The notes below the pieces were generated by a model that was not told the origin of the DNA, did no database searches, and saw only the letters and a list, made by a program, of their open reading frames with translations. This document shows, in pieces, positions 22,955 through 35,028 of a stretch of 64,000 nt of DNA. The position numbers and the translations under genes are program-made. Every line of letters starts with the position of its first letter. Position 1 is the stretch's first letter. Source of the DNA: Sorghum bicolor (lineage: Eukaryota > Streptophyta > Magnoliopsida > Poales > Poaceae); assembly GCF_000003195.3 (NCBI RefSeq), contig NC_012871.2:2839997-2903996 (forward strand). Direction: 5' to 3'.

Positions 22955-23230
22955 GACATAACATAATTAAATCACTAAATTATAATAAAATAGTTGCAGT
23001 TATATATAGATGGAATAAGTTACATGTTTCCATAATTCCATTACAAGTTTCCAACTAAATCTTATAAACTATACTTGGGCCTTGTTTAGTTGGACATAAC
23101 ATAATTAAATCACTAAATTATAATAAAATAGTTGCAGTTATATATAGATGGAATAAGTTACATGTTTCCATAATTCCATTACAAGTTTCCAACTAAATCT
23201 TATAAACTATACTTGGGCTTTGTTTAGTTG
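22955..23230 (+). repeat. 138-bp perfect-type tandem duplication
   Basis: 22955-23092 and 23093-23230 are the same sequence apart from one C/T difference near the end (gggCcttgtttag vs gggCtttgtttag). The unit ends with the first 15 bp of the neighbouring MITE. The near-identity implies a recent event. Confidence 0.95.
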
Positions 23231-23424
23231 CCGAAATAAAAAAATTTCGGCTACTTTTCGTTTGTTTGTGACAAATATTATCCAATTATAGACTAACTTA
23301 CATGCAAACTGTGTAATTAGTTTTGTTTTTGACTATATTTAATGCTTCATGCATGTAACGCAAGATTCGATGTGACGGAGAATCTTGAAAAGTTTTTGGA
23401 TTTTAGGGTGAACTAAACAAGGCC
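23216..23424. mobile_element. Tourist/PIF-like MITE, TSD TTG
   Basis: GGCTTTGTTTAGTTG ... GAACTAAACAAGGCC, flanked by TTG at 23213-23215 and 23425-23427. Its left end lies within the 138-bp tandem duplication. Confidence 0.85.
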
Positions 23425-23429
23425 TTGTA

Positions 23430-24480
23430 TGATTTGGAGTGGAAAAAGATACCTTGCGCTTTCTGCTACCGAGTATGAGCATGAGCACTCCATAGAGATG
23501 CAAGATTGCTATTCCCTCTTCATGCTGCTTGATGTTCTGCAATAATAAAACTAAGTACTTACTGATCACTGAGTACTCTAGGGATGGATATTTTCTAAGA
23601 AAATAATTGGTCAAATTAGAAGAGAGGAATTCCACGAACTAGAACTATTGATTACTCAGCTAATGTCTAATGGTACATTGGAATAGAACAAGATTGAATT
23701 TTACCGTTTGCACCTTTGCATCAGGGCCGGGAAGCAGCCGGACTGCCGGAGGGATCCTCAGGGAAGTAGCAGCGCCTCGGCCTGCCGGCCGTCAGCCGTC
23801 AGCGATGAGGGTTTTCGTCTTTCCAGCCGGCGGCAGGTTGAGAAGGTACTAGTTGCCTCGTTTGGTCTGGCTGTTCTACATGTGTTGGGTAGTTCGGAAC
23901 TGGGCTGTTGTCGGGCCTAGAAGCAAACGAACGTAGAGTATTGGAGCTGTTGTATCAGCTGAGCAAAACTAGCAATTGCGTTTAATAATATAGCAACTCC
24001 AACAGATATGCTACCCTTGTTATCTAGACTATTTTTATATTTTTAAAGCAAAAAATAAAGTCCAACAGGTGTGCTATCTGGTTTGCTAAAATAGCAAGTT
24101 TACTACTTCTGAACTTTCGCTTGTTATATGTAGCATGTCGTCCTCACTAGCTATCATATACAAAGGCTGTTGTGAAATTCTATGCTTTGAGTGAGTTTTT
24201 ATTTTACACAATGGCTAAACTTTGTAGTTTAGAATATAATTTTACCTAGTCTCTAGGAGATGCTCTTACATATGTACATGATATTAAAGGGTATATATAC
24301 TTGGTATTTTTCTAGAAATTTTAGGGGACAATTGTACCCCCATGCACCTACTATAAATCTGCCCCTGTGGTGAAGTTGAACTGTTTTAACAATGTATTAC
24401 ACATAATAATTGTATTTAACAATATAATATACATGTACAGGTTATTAATAGGTGATTTAAGATAACTCTATGAATTGAAA
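23430..24480. other. Intergenic, no supported gene
   Basis: A short GC-rich patch (23715-23850) has overlapping small frames without recognisable domains; the rest is AT-rich. Nothing else is supported. Confidence 0.4.
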
Positions 24481-24494
24481 CTTTCAAGGACTGT

Positions 24495-25076
24495 GATGTC
24501 AACAACACTAGTGATGCATGTACTACGGTTTAAGCGAGATGGAAATTATGAGTTGGCGAATTGCACGTCATTTAAAGGTATGTTTAGATTTATTAGTGCT
24601 AATTGCTAGCAGCTAAAATTAGCACTGCTAGATTCAGACGATAGAACTAACAGTTCGAAATGACGTATTAAACGATTTTACTTTTAAAATAACAACTTGC
24701 AGGAAACAACAAAGGGGTGGTGGCGCAGTTGGCTAGCGCGTAGGTCTCATAGCTAAAGCGAGTGATCCTGAGGTCGAGAGTTCGAGCCTCTCTCACCCCA
24801 CTTTTTACTCTTTTGTTTTCCACATAGTTAGCCTTATGTTTTTCTTTTTCCACATCATCAGTTTCACACTTATTATTCTCTCTCTCTCTCTCGCTCTCTC
24901 TCTTTTGCGTTACATGATGACACAGAACACCATTACTCTGGTTCTAAATTTTAGGCACGATTCCTCATTCTAAGTGAGGATTTCTAAAGATCTTGATTTT
25001 CAGAGCGAGCCTCATGGCAAATGGCTGTTGCAAAATAAATTCGTGATTTTCGAATGCTATATGCTGATGATGACGG
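24495..25076 (+). repeat. Dispersed copy of the secreted-gene flank plus tRNA-Met block
   Basis: 24495-24666 matches 14871-15046 and 24714-25076 matches 10147-10503, so blocks that lie about 4.4 kb apart elsewhere are adjacent here. A GA/CT microsatellite lies at 24876-24903. Confidence 0.8.
24714..24800 (+). tRNA. trnM-CAU: tRNA-Met (CAU), elongator type, second copy
   Basis: Identical to the 10147 gene except for one base inside the intron (gctaaAgcgagtg vs gctaaTgcgagtg). The acceptor stem, A-box, B-box, CAT anticodon (24748-24750), 13-nt intron and CTTTTTA terminator are all present. The one difference falls in removed sequence, so the mature products are the same. Confidence 0.95.
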
Positions 25077-25357
25077 TGCGAAGGATTTATACTTAAGTGT
25101 TGAAATAGGAATCCTATCAAGTGCATCCAACGCGTCACAAATTATAGTAGTCACTGGAACCATCAGATACAGCATCATTCAAAAGTACAGACTTCATCCT
25201 AAAAATCTCCAACATTTCTTCACTACACTCGGTAGCTACCAGTACCTAATTCATAGAAAGATATTTTCCGAACGTTACTTAGGGTATGCATGCATGAATT
25301 ACACTTCTTCACTGGTAATCAACAACAACCATGGTTTTGTTATTATTAGCACACTAA

Positions 25358-28300
25358 TCACATAATGCTGAGCTTCACGGTAGCTGGAACATTAGGAGCC
25401 AGGTGTGTCTGGGCCACCTCTCTTCCATAATTGCACCTCAGAGCAGCATCTTTAGACCTCTCAATCTCCGATATGCGCAAGGCTGGGTGCCTGACTTGAT
25501 GTGTGCGAATTACAAGTGTCTTCAGCACAGGTGACCTCCTTAACAGAAACAGCAAGAGATGCACCAATTCTGATTCCCCACTAAACCCTCCAATCCTAAT
25601 AGTCCTGAGACTTGCAGCTGTAAAATTCTTGGGCCATCTAATCTTCAGCATCTTCAGTGGTCGCAGGTTGCCACAAACCTGAATTAAATAAACCAGCATG
25701 AACCAGTAGAAGGCTAAAAGATAGTGGCTTCAACACTAGCTTGAGAAGGTACCAACTATGTAGCTATGATTATATTGTTTACAAGTGGGTATATTGTATA
25801 CAAGAGCTGAAATATCTATGCATAGCAACAAGCAGGGTTCTTTCCCCCATACTAACAAGTACCCAGCGATACATGATGTTCAGAGTTAAAATATCTAGAA
25901 AATCAGTGCAAACTTGAAGTATAGTAAATATACAATAACTGAACAGTGACCACTCAGGTAGTGGGGTCATCAAGGGAATGGGAAAAAGCATGAAATCCTA
26001 TTATTTAAGTCCAACTTATATACCTCAAGATTAAGTGTTTCAACTAAAGGAGCAGATTGAAGGATCAGAGCCACAATACGAATGCTATTTTTCCAAGACT
26101 GACGCATTTTTATACACAATGTAATTTCCTTCAAAACAGCAAACCTTCCATTGTGTTGTAGTATACGAGATACCTGGAGATAGACCGAAAATTAAATAAA
26201 GAGAAAACAGAGACTGCTTTAGCAAGAACAGAAATTCTACAGATATTATACGACCACATGATGGTTTCTTACATACCTGACAACGTGATGGAAAATGTAA
26301 TGTCAGCACTTTGAGCTTATTAGGAAAATTATCTAAGAGATCCAAAGTGTGTTTCAGAATCCCGAAATAAGCACCTAGCTTGCTAAGAACTGGCACACAC
26401 TCATACTCAATGTCTACTCTTCGACCCTTGTATGAGAAACTCTCCAATTTTTCAGCATGAATACTGATATTTCTTAATCTCCCACAGGAATAAACTTCCA
26501 AGTTCACCAGTTGTGCATGAGAAACTCTTAGATCAATCAATTTATGGCATGATCTCAGATACAAGTAGCAAAGAGCATTACAGCTGGACATGATACTCAG
26601 AAGAACCTCATCAACCACTCGCACATTGCAGAGTGACAGGGAATACAGACAAGAAAATCCACTGAGGTTTGCAGGTACTGTTTCAAAAATGCACTCGTAA
26701 AGAGACAATACATGCAATTGACAGCCACCCACATCAGAAAACTGCTTCAAAGGGAAGAAATATGCCTCTCTATGATCTATGGCTATCCTGCCATGCTCAT
26801 CACAAAGGGAAAGAGTGAGTGTTTCTGCATGGGATGCAACAGCAAATGCAACCCATCGATCTAGCTCAGAAGCATGGGCTGAGCTTAATGGGAATTCGAC
26901 CTTGAATTCCTTGAGTTTATTGCCCTTGTGATGGCTTAAAAGTTCATTTACTTTGCGCACAAATGTTGTAGCTTCTGAATTCGAGAAATCAAGATTTCCA
27001 TGATTATCTGAATTTGGGGGCACTTGCATCCCAAAAGTATGCATGTCAAGGATGAGATGGTCCACAGATTCCCAGAGGTGTCTCCATCTTGTAGAAAGAA
27101 CATCAGTCACTGCAGCCTCACGTACAGTCATCAGTGAAAGGATATTGATCAAAATGCCATCTGGCAGTGAACTGATCCTATCAGGACTCTGCACATAAAA
27201 TAGATTAACTGGATGTTTTGAACCTTTTTCCCACTACAGAAGAAAGCATCTAATTTTAATATGAATGTTGAGTACAATGGCAAAGTCTCTACAGAGAAGA
27301 ATATATTTCCTAAAGGTACAAAAATAAATATCCTTCTGTTCAATTTGCATAATGGTTCGAATTCTAGCCTTCAACTAATTCAGCACGACAAAGCACAAGG
27401 TCAGGAGGAAAGAGGATCCAAACGTCTCTGCATTTTCTACTAGATAAAACCATTAGTGGAAAAAAATGACATCCATGAGCAAACCAAACAACCCTAATCA
27501 GAAAAAATTTGCGGTATTATGTTTCTGTTGCATTGATCTGTGGAGATTAGTATAAACAAACAATGCTTATGAGAAAGAAAAATGGTAGTACATTCGTGGA
27601 TTGTTAGATTTCCAATAGAACAACAAACAACAAAAACAATAATAAAGCATTCTAGTTTCAGAAAAAAAAATTACTAGCAAAGCCTTCTAGTACCAAACAA
27701 GAAAACAAAATTTTCTTCTATTTTATCATCCTTTAAAGGGTGCGATTAACCTAATGCACTTTTCACTAGAATAAGGAAGTGCACTATCTTAAGCTTTGAT
27801 GAAAAATGGAAGAAACTCTACCTGGACATGTTGCTGGGCATTGCACGAGGTCCTGTTGTTGTCTGGTGGAATGCAGGCATCTGGAGAAAAGTCAAAAACA
27901 AACGCTGAGCTGCATGGTTAGGCGACTCAATTGTCTTCTAGCTACAACGTTGTGCCCTTCAAAACTGAGGAAATGGACAAGAAGCGTTTTCACTTTGGGC
28001 GTGTTTGTTTGCCTGGGCCTTCCCAGCCAGGCCGGTTCCCCTCGGCCAGGTCCTAAATGGCCAGGCCCAGATGGTGCAGTGCACCTGGTTTGGTTGCACT
28101 TCTCAGTTGAGCCTGGCTAGATTGAGCTGGTGCTTGTTTGCCTGCATAGGGTGGCAGTATAGCAAACTACCTTCTAACCAGCACCAAATGAAGCCCATGC
28201 CTGCACACGTTCGGCCTGGCTCGCCAGAAACGGTGGGAGTGGCCTTCACTGCCGGGCCTGGCTGGTGGGTGCTTTAATCATCGTGCTGGCCAGGCCCAAA

Positions 28301-29097
28301 ACAAGTCCAGGTAAACAAACATCTCCACCTCACAGCCAGGCCCAACCCCTCGTCCAGGCAAACAAACACGCCCTTTGTGTTTCACCTCTACTTTTTCTAA
28401 CCCCACATAAAAACAATACATCATAGTTTTTCTTTTTAATGTTGATGAACGGCTGAGGCAAAGTGACAAAGTACTTGGAACTGACACTCTCTGAGAAGGA
28501 GCTATTAAACTTGACTGAGGTTGGGAATAAAAAATCAGCTTCACAGATTCTTTTTCCTGCCTGACAAAAGTTTTGAATAGGTGGAATTTCCTTCTGATTT
28601 GGGATCGATCCCCACAAGCACGGCATTATGATTTATGAGAGATGATGTATCAACAATTGACCGACCTTATTCCTTAAAAATAAAACCCGACCAAATCCCA
28701 TCCCCACATTATCGTTACCTCAAAGCTGAAACAGGAGCTCCCAATGGTTCCTCACCAAGCCGAATTTACAAATAAGAACAAGCTTGCAATCTGAGATGTG
28801 GCTTCTTGTAACCCCGACTCATTATGCAAGAAAAAAAAAAGGTTTCTCTGTGTGCCCAAAAAAAGTAGAAGTAAATCCCTCGCCCCCGAGCCAGCGCCCC
28901 AACCACCTCTGTTCCCTGCCGGATCCCACCCTGCTCGGACCATTCGTCCCGTTCTCTTCTAGTACTACTCTCTTGCTAAAAAAAACTCTCCTTCCATTTC
29001 GTAACGGCCACTGCTCTTTGATGCGCACCAGCAAACAATGGATAGGGTGGAGACAATTACCTGCGGAATCCGGCGGCGGCGGCAGAGCAGAGTCCAT
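25358..29097 (-). CDS. F-box/LRR protein with C-terminal FBD-like region (paralog A)
   Basis: Five exons: 29061-29097, 27822-27880, 26277-27188, 26024-26173, 25358-25678. All junctions keep frame (37+59+912+150+321 = 1479 nt, 492 aa). The N-terminus is proline-rich (MDSALPPPPDSA). The F-box spans about 33-75 (DRISSLPDGILINILSL, RWRHLWESV), LRR-like repeats fill about 100-385, and an FBD-like end at about 390-450 holds LRPLKMLKIRWP and LLRRSPVLKTLVI. Family knowledge: the F-box docks on SKP1 in SCF ubiquitin ligases while the LRRs choose substrates; the target is unknown. Intron 1 (1.2 kb) holds a MITE. Exon borders equal those of paralog B at 30848-34264, which supports both models. The start is chosen because the same MDSALPPPP leader opens both genes. 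Confidence 0.9.
27997..28373. mobile_element. PIF/Harbinger-like MITE with 20-bp perfect TIRs in F-box intron 1
   Basis: The left end GGGCGTGTTTGTTTGCCTGG is exactly reverse-complemented at the right end (28354-28373). TTT flanks both sides (27994-27996, 28374-28376). Internal 'GCCAGGC/GCCTGGC' words repeat. It has the same terminal pattern as the larger element at 48468-49511. The sharp TIRs suggest youth. Confidence 0.88.
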
Positions 29098-30847
29098 CTC
29101 GGCCAGGGCTGTGTTGCCGATGGCCTGATGCGGCCGCGAGTGGAAGACAGAGGGGCACCGAGCACGTCAGCTTCTCCTTCAACCTCCAGCCGGCGCACGG
29201 TGTCTGACTGGCGACCAATCGAGCATCTCCAGTCGCGCCCCCGTCGCCGAGCCTCAGCGCTCGTGCCTGCGCTGTGCAACCGTCCACCAGTGCCTAGGAG
29301 CAAGCCGAGCTCGCCGCCCTGGAGGCAAAGCTGGATCTGCGAGCTCACTGCTTACCGGCGTCCCAGCCCGCGCAGATGGGTAGACCTCACCGACGGCGGC
29401 CGCGCGGAGCTATCCGACGCGCGCAGGGGTTGGGGAGTGGTCGCCGGTGCGGCCCTAGCGGACCTCGTCGACGCCGCTTGAATACAAGTCAGGCTTATGT
29501 GCCAAAAAAAAAAAATATGCAGCTTGAATTGAAGTAAGGTCTGGTTTACTTAGGCCTTGTTTACTTCTACCCAAAAATGCAAAATTTTTCAAAATTCTCC
29601 ATCACATCGAATCTTTAGATGCATGCATGGAGTATTAAATATAAACGAAAATAAAAACTAATTGCACAGTTTGGTCAAAATTGACGAGACGAATCTTTTA
29701 AGCCTAGTTAGTCCATAGTTGAACAATAATTACCACAAACAAACGAAAGTGCTACAGTGTCACGAAATGTTTTCGTTCAGGAACTAAACAAGGCCTAAAA
29801 ACCTAAAATTTTTCAAGATTTTCAATCACATCGAATCTCACATCGAATCTTTAGACGTATGCATGGAGTACGCTCGTGCTAACGCTATGATAAAATCCAA
29901 AACACGATCAAATCACTACTACAATAATTTTAACTATGGCAGACATTTTAGATTAAACAAAACGCCTCGGACCAAAGGTCACAATAAATCTAAGGCATTT
30001 TGTTTGTCCGCTTCGGTTAATAAAATAAAAAAAACCAAAAAAATCCAGCGAGCCCATCGACGGGCCCACCAATCCAATGTCACCACTACCACTGCCGTCG
30101 AGGGAAGCCAGATCCACGTTGTTTGGGGATGGAGAAGGGGGAGCCGTCACCGAAGCTAGACTTCCCGCGCGCGTCGTCGATGGATACTTGAATTTGTTAA
30201 TACACCTGGGTGCAAACAGCAACCCCGTGGAACATTAACACCCCAACTCGTTGTAACACCAAATTTCAGCAGTACTTTTCCCCCCTACCCAGCTGCACAC
30301 AAGAAAACATCATCAGACACAGATTACACATCGTTCAAATGCAGGGAAGCATCGTTTAAGTGTTTCCACATCTCCCAAGCTCTGCCTTTCGTATGACTCA
30401 GAATAAGCTCTGCCTTTCGCCTGATTCACAACAAAACATCATCGTTGAAGTGTGTTTGTTTTCTTTTGAGGGAAAGCTACATGTCTGCCTTGCAAACTGA
30501 AACTTTAGAGTGCACACTTGCTATAGATAAGCAAAATACTCTCGCATCAGTGTAGTGCACTAACTGCACCAGCAAACAAGTACATCGACAAGAGAAATAT
30601 GATCAAATATCCCAACACGTCACTGAACAAGGCAAATGATCAGCACCACAAGGCTACATAGCATTCTAATGACACAGCACAGTACTTATTTAAATTTGCA
30701 TTTGTTCATAACTATACATTCAGTTGCTACCAGTACACAATTCATAGCAAATTATTATGAGTTCTGACCATAGGCTATAGCATTCTCAAAATACCGCTCT
30801 TACCGATAATCAGCAACATCCCTTTGTGCAAGCATGCTGCAGACAAG
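29098..30847. other. Region between the F-box paralogs: promoter of A, MITEs, 3' flank of B
   Basis: 29098-29480 is GC-rich and should hold the leader and promoter of paralog A; ORFs here on both strands lack domains. 29553-29873 holds MITE copies. 30250-30847 is AT-rich 3' flank of paralog B. No additional gene is supported. Confidence 0.5.
29553..29795. mobile_element. Tourist/PIF-like MITE
   Basis: GGCCTTGTTTACTTC ... GAACTAAACAAGGCC ends with the family interior ('gacgagacgaatctttt', 'gcctagttagtcc'). Flanks are TTA and TAA, so the TSD is not exact. A broken second copy follows at 29800-29873. Confidence 0.82.
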
Positions 30848-33800
30848 TCACATAACGCTCAACTTTACAGTAGATGGAATTTTGGGGGGCAGGTGTTTCA
30901 AAGCCACCCCTCTCGCATAATAGCACCTCATGGCATCTTCAGACTTTTCCCTCTTCCATCGGCCAAAGCCTACGTAGTGGCATGGATGTGGGTCAATTAG
31001 CAGATCCTTAAGCATTGGTGACCTCCTTAGCAGAAAGAACAAGAGCCGCAACAACTCAGCTTCCCCACTAAACCCTCCGAGCTTGACAGTGTGGAGCACT
31101 CTAAGAATACAATTCTTGGGCCATTTAACTTTCAACTTACTCACCGGTTGCAAATTTCCATAAACCTGTAGATAAATAAACTGGTATAAGATTGCCCAAG
31201 CCCAACAAATAATGGCTAAAACCAATTGCTTCAAAAGTCATGTCAGCTTACATGCTTTGATATAATAAGATATAAATAAGAGCAAGATATCTATGTGTAG
31301 CAACTAGCAGCACATTAGAATCAGCAGGACCTGACTCCACTAATTTTCCATACTCTAGTTTGAGACTTTGAGTACCCCGATTTGGCTTGGCCATTTAAGC
31401 AAGTGTAATTTGAGGACAACTCAGCAAGATATATATTGTTTAAAGGTAGAATTTTAATATAAACAAAAAAGACCAGTACCCATCATATGACTGGAAAAAT
31501 CCCAAATCCATCACTATTAACGCTGTTCATTAGCAATCCCAGCTTACCTCAAGCTTAAATGTTTCAACAACAGGGGCAGCTTTCAGGAGATAAGCCACCG
31601 AATGGATGCGCTCTTTCCAAGATGTCAAGAGACACAGCACAATTTCCTTAAGACCAGCGAATCTTTCACCCTTTTGCAGCACACAGGGTACCTTGATATA
31701 GCACAAGAAAAAAAATGTGAATTTTAGCAAGAGTAGAACTTGTACAGAAGTACACACCAATGACACAGAACCCTTACATACCTGTAAACGTGAGGGAAAT
31801 TGCAAGGTCAAACTTCTGAGCTTAAAGTGTGCACCTATGCACTCTAAAGGACATTCATTCTTCTTCACAAAATGAGCACTGAGACTGTGAACAACTGGCG
31901 CATATTCATACTGGACATCCACCTTATGACCCTTGTATGAGAAATCCACGAGCTTCTCAGCATGAATACTGATACTTATTAAGCTCTTGCAGTCATAAAC
32001 TTCCATGCACAACAATTGTGGATGAGAAGCTCTCAAATTAATCAGCTGATGGCATTTCCTCAGACCCATGAGGCGGAGAGCAGAACAACTGGACATAATA
32101 TTCAGAACAACTGCATCAACCACAGCCACAGAGTCGAGTTTAAGACAATAAAGATAAGAAAACCCACTAAGGTTTGCATGCACTGTTTCTATACTGCAAT
32201 TTGACAGGTGCAATCGGTGCAATTTGCAGCCTACCACATCAGTAAAATGCTTCAAAGGGAAGCTGTAGGGCTCTACATGTTGTATGGCCACCATACCATG
32301 CACGTCACAAAGGGATAGTAAAAGTTTGAGGCTTTTGGCACCAGACGTCACAGCAAACACAACCCAGCGATTAATGTCAGGAGCATGAGCTGAAGTTAAT
32401 GGGAACTGAACTTTGAATTCCTGGACTCCACTACCATTATGATGCCGCAGAAGCTCATTTACTTTATGCACGAACTTTGTAGCTTCTGAATTCCAGAGAT
32501 CAGGATTTTCAAGATAATTGGAATTTGGTAGCACTTGCATCCCAAAAGCACGGGCCTTAAGGCTGAGCTGGTGGATGTTTTCCCACAGGTGTCTCCATCT
32601 GCTGGAAAGACAGTCAGTCATTGCAGCCTCCCTTATTGTCACTAATGAAAGAATTTTAACCAAAATGTCATCTGGCATCGCACTGATCCAATCAATATTC
32701 TGCAGAAGAAACAGGATGCTAGTTATTTAAGGCACTTCAAAACTTTGCTGTCCCATTGTTTTGCAGCAAAAAGATATTTTTTTTAAGTTGGCCATGGAGT
32801 ATTCTATCTATTTGTACATGAAGCAACTGCATGTTTTTCTCTGCAAACTTGTGAAGAGAAGAGCATCTTCATAACAAAATATAGTTGGGGACCATATACT
32901 TTCCTTCAGTTGCCTAATACTTCAACTTATTCATAAATCAACCCCACAAAATGAAAGCATCATATTAAGCAAAGAGAGGGTCCAAACATCGGTGCATTTC
33001 CTATTATATATTCCACTACACTGCAGTTTGGTTCAAGTCCCATACAAACCCAACCGTTGTAAATATAGAAGCATCCATTAACTGTAAGAAATAGGCACAG
33101 TTTTCCTTGTAATAATAATAACAGTAAGAAATGCAATTTCATGACAATGATAGAGAAATATAAACACACAATTCATAACTCCAGAACCAATCAATAAAAG
33201 GAAATTTACCGACACTTCGGGATGCTGGACATTCCGCCAAATCCTCCTTTTCTTTGGTGGAATGAAGGTCACAGGTTGCTGATCGCTGTGCCAAGTGCCC
33301 CTCTTTTTTGGTGGGATGCATTCATCTAGAGAAAAGTAAGAAAGAAGTAATGAGCTGCACAGCTAGTATATCCTAGGGTGTTTGGTTGGGGTTGTTAAAG
33401 TTTAACAGGTACGGTAGCATTTTCGCTTTATTTGACAATTAGCGTCCAACCATGGACTAATTAAGCTCAAAAGATGCGTCTCGCAAATTACTCTCTAGCT
33501 GTGTTTTTAGTTTCGTAAATGTGTAAAGTGTTCTTGGTAACGTGCCCTTTGTTTTCCTAGGGTGAGGCATAAGAAGCCAAATACAAAACAATATACAGAG
33601 TACTAGGAATGCAAAGCTTGCCAGCCAGTCAGCCACCGATGATTTCTCCAGAATCCTTGAGTATTAGGTGGGGATTTGTTGGGAAGTTCCTTCCATCTTG
33701 GGTTTGATGATCGGGTCCCCCCAAAGGGCACAACAAAAGAGGATCAAAAGATAAGATTGAGGTTCCTAGAGTTAGTTCTTGAACAAGCAGAATTTCATAC

Positions 33801-34264
33801 AGGTAGACGAGAAAGCACATTTGAGATGGCATTAGGACCAAGGGGTGAAAAAGAAAAGAAAACCAAACCATGTCTATGTAATGCATATCATCTCCACAGC
33901 AACTTTTTTTTTTGGAAAACGAGCTTGCAATTTGAGATGTGGCTTCTTGTAATTGTAACTCCAACTCATCATTAGGTAATGTATCAAAAAGAAGAAGAAA
34001 TGTTCTCTATGTGCTCAAAAAAATGCAGTTTTTGCCTAGTAGAAGTAAATCCCTCTCCCTCAAGCCAGCGTCCCAACCTCCTCTGTAATATTCTCTTGCT
34101 AACAAGTTTAAAATAAATAAAAACCCTAAACCTCTCCTTCCATTTCGTAACGGCCACTGCTCTTTGATGCGCACCAGCAAACAGTGGAGGGGATGGAGAC
34201 GATGATCACCTGCGGAATCTGGCGGCGGCGGGTCCCCGGGCGGCGGAGGCAGAGCAGAGTCCAT
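30848..34264 (-). CDS. F-box/LRR protein with C-terminal FBD-like region (paralog B)
   Basis: Five exons: 34210-34264, 33210-33325, 31782-32699, 31548-31691, 30848-31165. The sum is 1551 nt, 516 aa, with all junctions in frame. Leader MDSALPPPPGDPPPPDSA, then a basic exon 2 with an internal duplication (CIPPKKRGTW and FIPPKKRRIW, about 21-50), which could act as a nuclear localisation signal (inference). The F-box is at about 58-100 (WISAMPDDILVKILSL, RWRHLWENI), LRR-like repeats at about 120-410, and the FBD-like end contains VSKLKVKWPKN and LLRRSPMLKDLLI. Compared with paralog A, exon 2 is twice as long and the leader has a repeated Pro-rich piece. It probably has the same SCF adaptor role. 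The genes lie head to tail in one orientation, 1.75 kb apart. Confidence 0.9.
33376..33550. repeat. Partial MITE remnant in F-box B intron 1
   Basis: 'GGGTGTTTGGTTGGGG' followed by family words ('ggtagcattttcgctttatttgacaa', 'gctcaaaagatgcgtctcgc'). The right terminus is lost. Confidence 0.5.
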
Positions 34265-34355
34265 CTGCGGAATGGATGCGGCCGAGAGCCGAAGGGGCAG
34301 CGACGGCAGTGAGGTGGGTGCGGACACAGGAGGCTTTTGGTGTGTGCTTGCTTTA

Positions 34356-34698
34356 GGCCCTGTTTACTTCACCACCTAAAAAAATTTTATTCATCACATC
34401 AAATTTTTGACACATACATGAAACATTAAATATAAATAAAAAAATAAACTAATTACACAGTTTGGTTAAAAATCACGAGATAAATTTTTTAAGCCTTGTT
34501 AATCCATGATTAGTCTTAAGTGTTACATTAACCCATAAATGCTAATAACAAATTAATTATACTTAATAGATTTGTCTTGCAGTTTTCAAACGAACTATGT
34601 AATTTGTTTTGTTATTAGTTTCTAAAAATCCTCCCGACATCCTTTCGACACATCCAATATAACACTTAAAAATTTTTTATCTCCAATCTAAACAGGCC
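34356..34698. mobile_element. Tourist/PIF-like MITE upstream of F-box B
   Basis: GGCCCTGTTTACTTC ... AATCTAAACAGGCC with TTA before the left end and TTA one base after the right end. The interior is longer than in sister copies, by an unrelated AT-rich insert. It lies in the probable promoter of paralog B, about 90 bp upstream of its ATG. Confidence 0.7.
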
Positions 34699-34763
34699 GT
34701 TAGGCACACGTGGACCCAGGGCCACGGCCCGCGAGCCGGCCGCATGGCAAGAGTTCACATCTA

Positions 34764-34928
34764 GGCTCCATTTAGTTTCCTTTGCTAAATAAATTATTTT
34801 AGTTACTGTTAGGTGACTAATAGAACTAAATTATTTTAGTTTTTTTAGTCAATGTGTTTGGAACTTTAGCTACTAAAGTGACTAAAGTTTAGCTAGCTAA
34901 AATTTAGCAAGGAGAACCAAACAGAGCC
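34764..34928. mobile_element. Short PIF-like MITE, TSD CTA
   Basis: 165 bp, GGCTCCATTTAGTTTCC ... GGAGAACCAAACAGAGCC with CTA on both sides (34761-34763, 34929-34931). The interior is rich in 'ttttagt/actaaa' complementary words, giving a fold-back. Confidence 0.8.
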
Positions 34929-35028
34929 CTATTCTAACCGCCGCTTGCTGTTAATAATAAAGTTGTTTATTATCAAAAAAAAATGTTCAGTTCAGTGTGC
35001 AGTGAGCCAATTCTGGAGGGCCAATTAT

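Noticed and set aside
27261..27443. Plus-strand 60-aa ORF in the F-box A region
   Set aside because: It lies within intron 2 of the minus-strand gene and has no domain or splice support.
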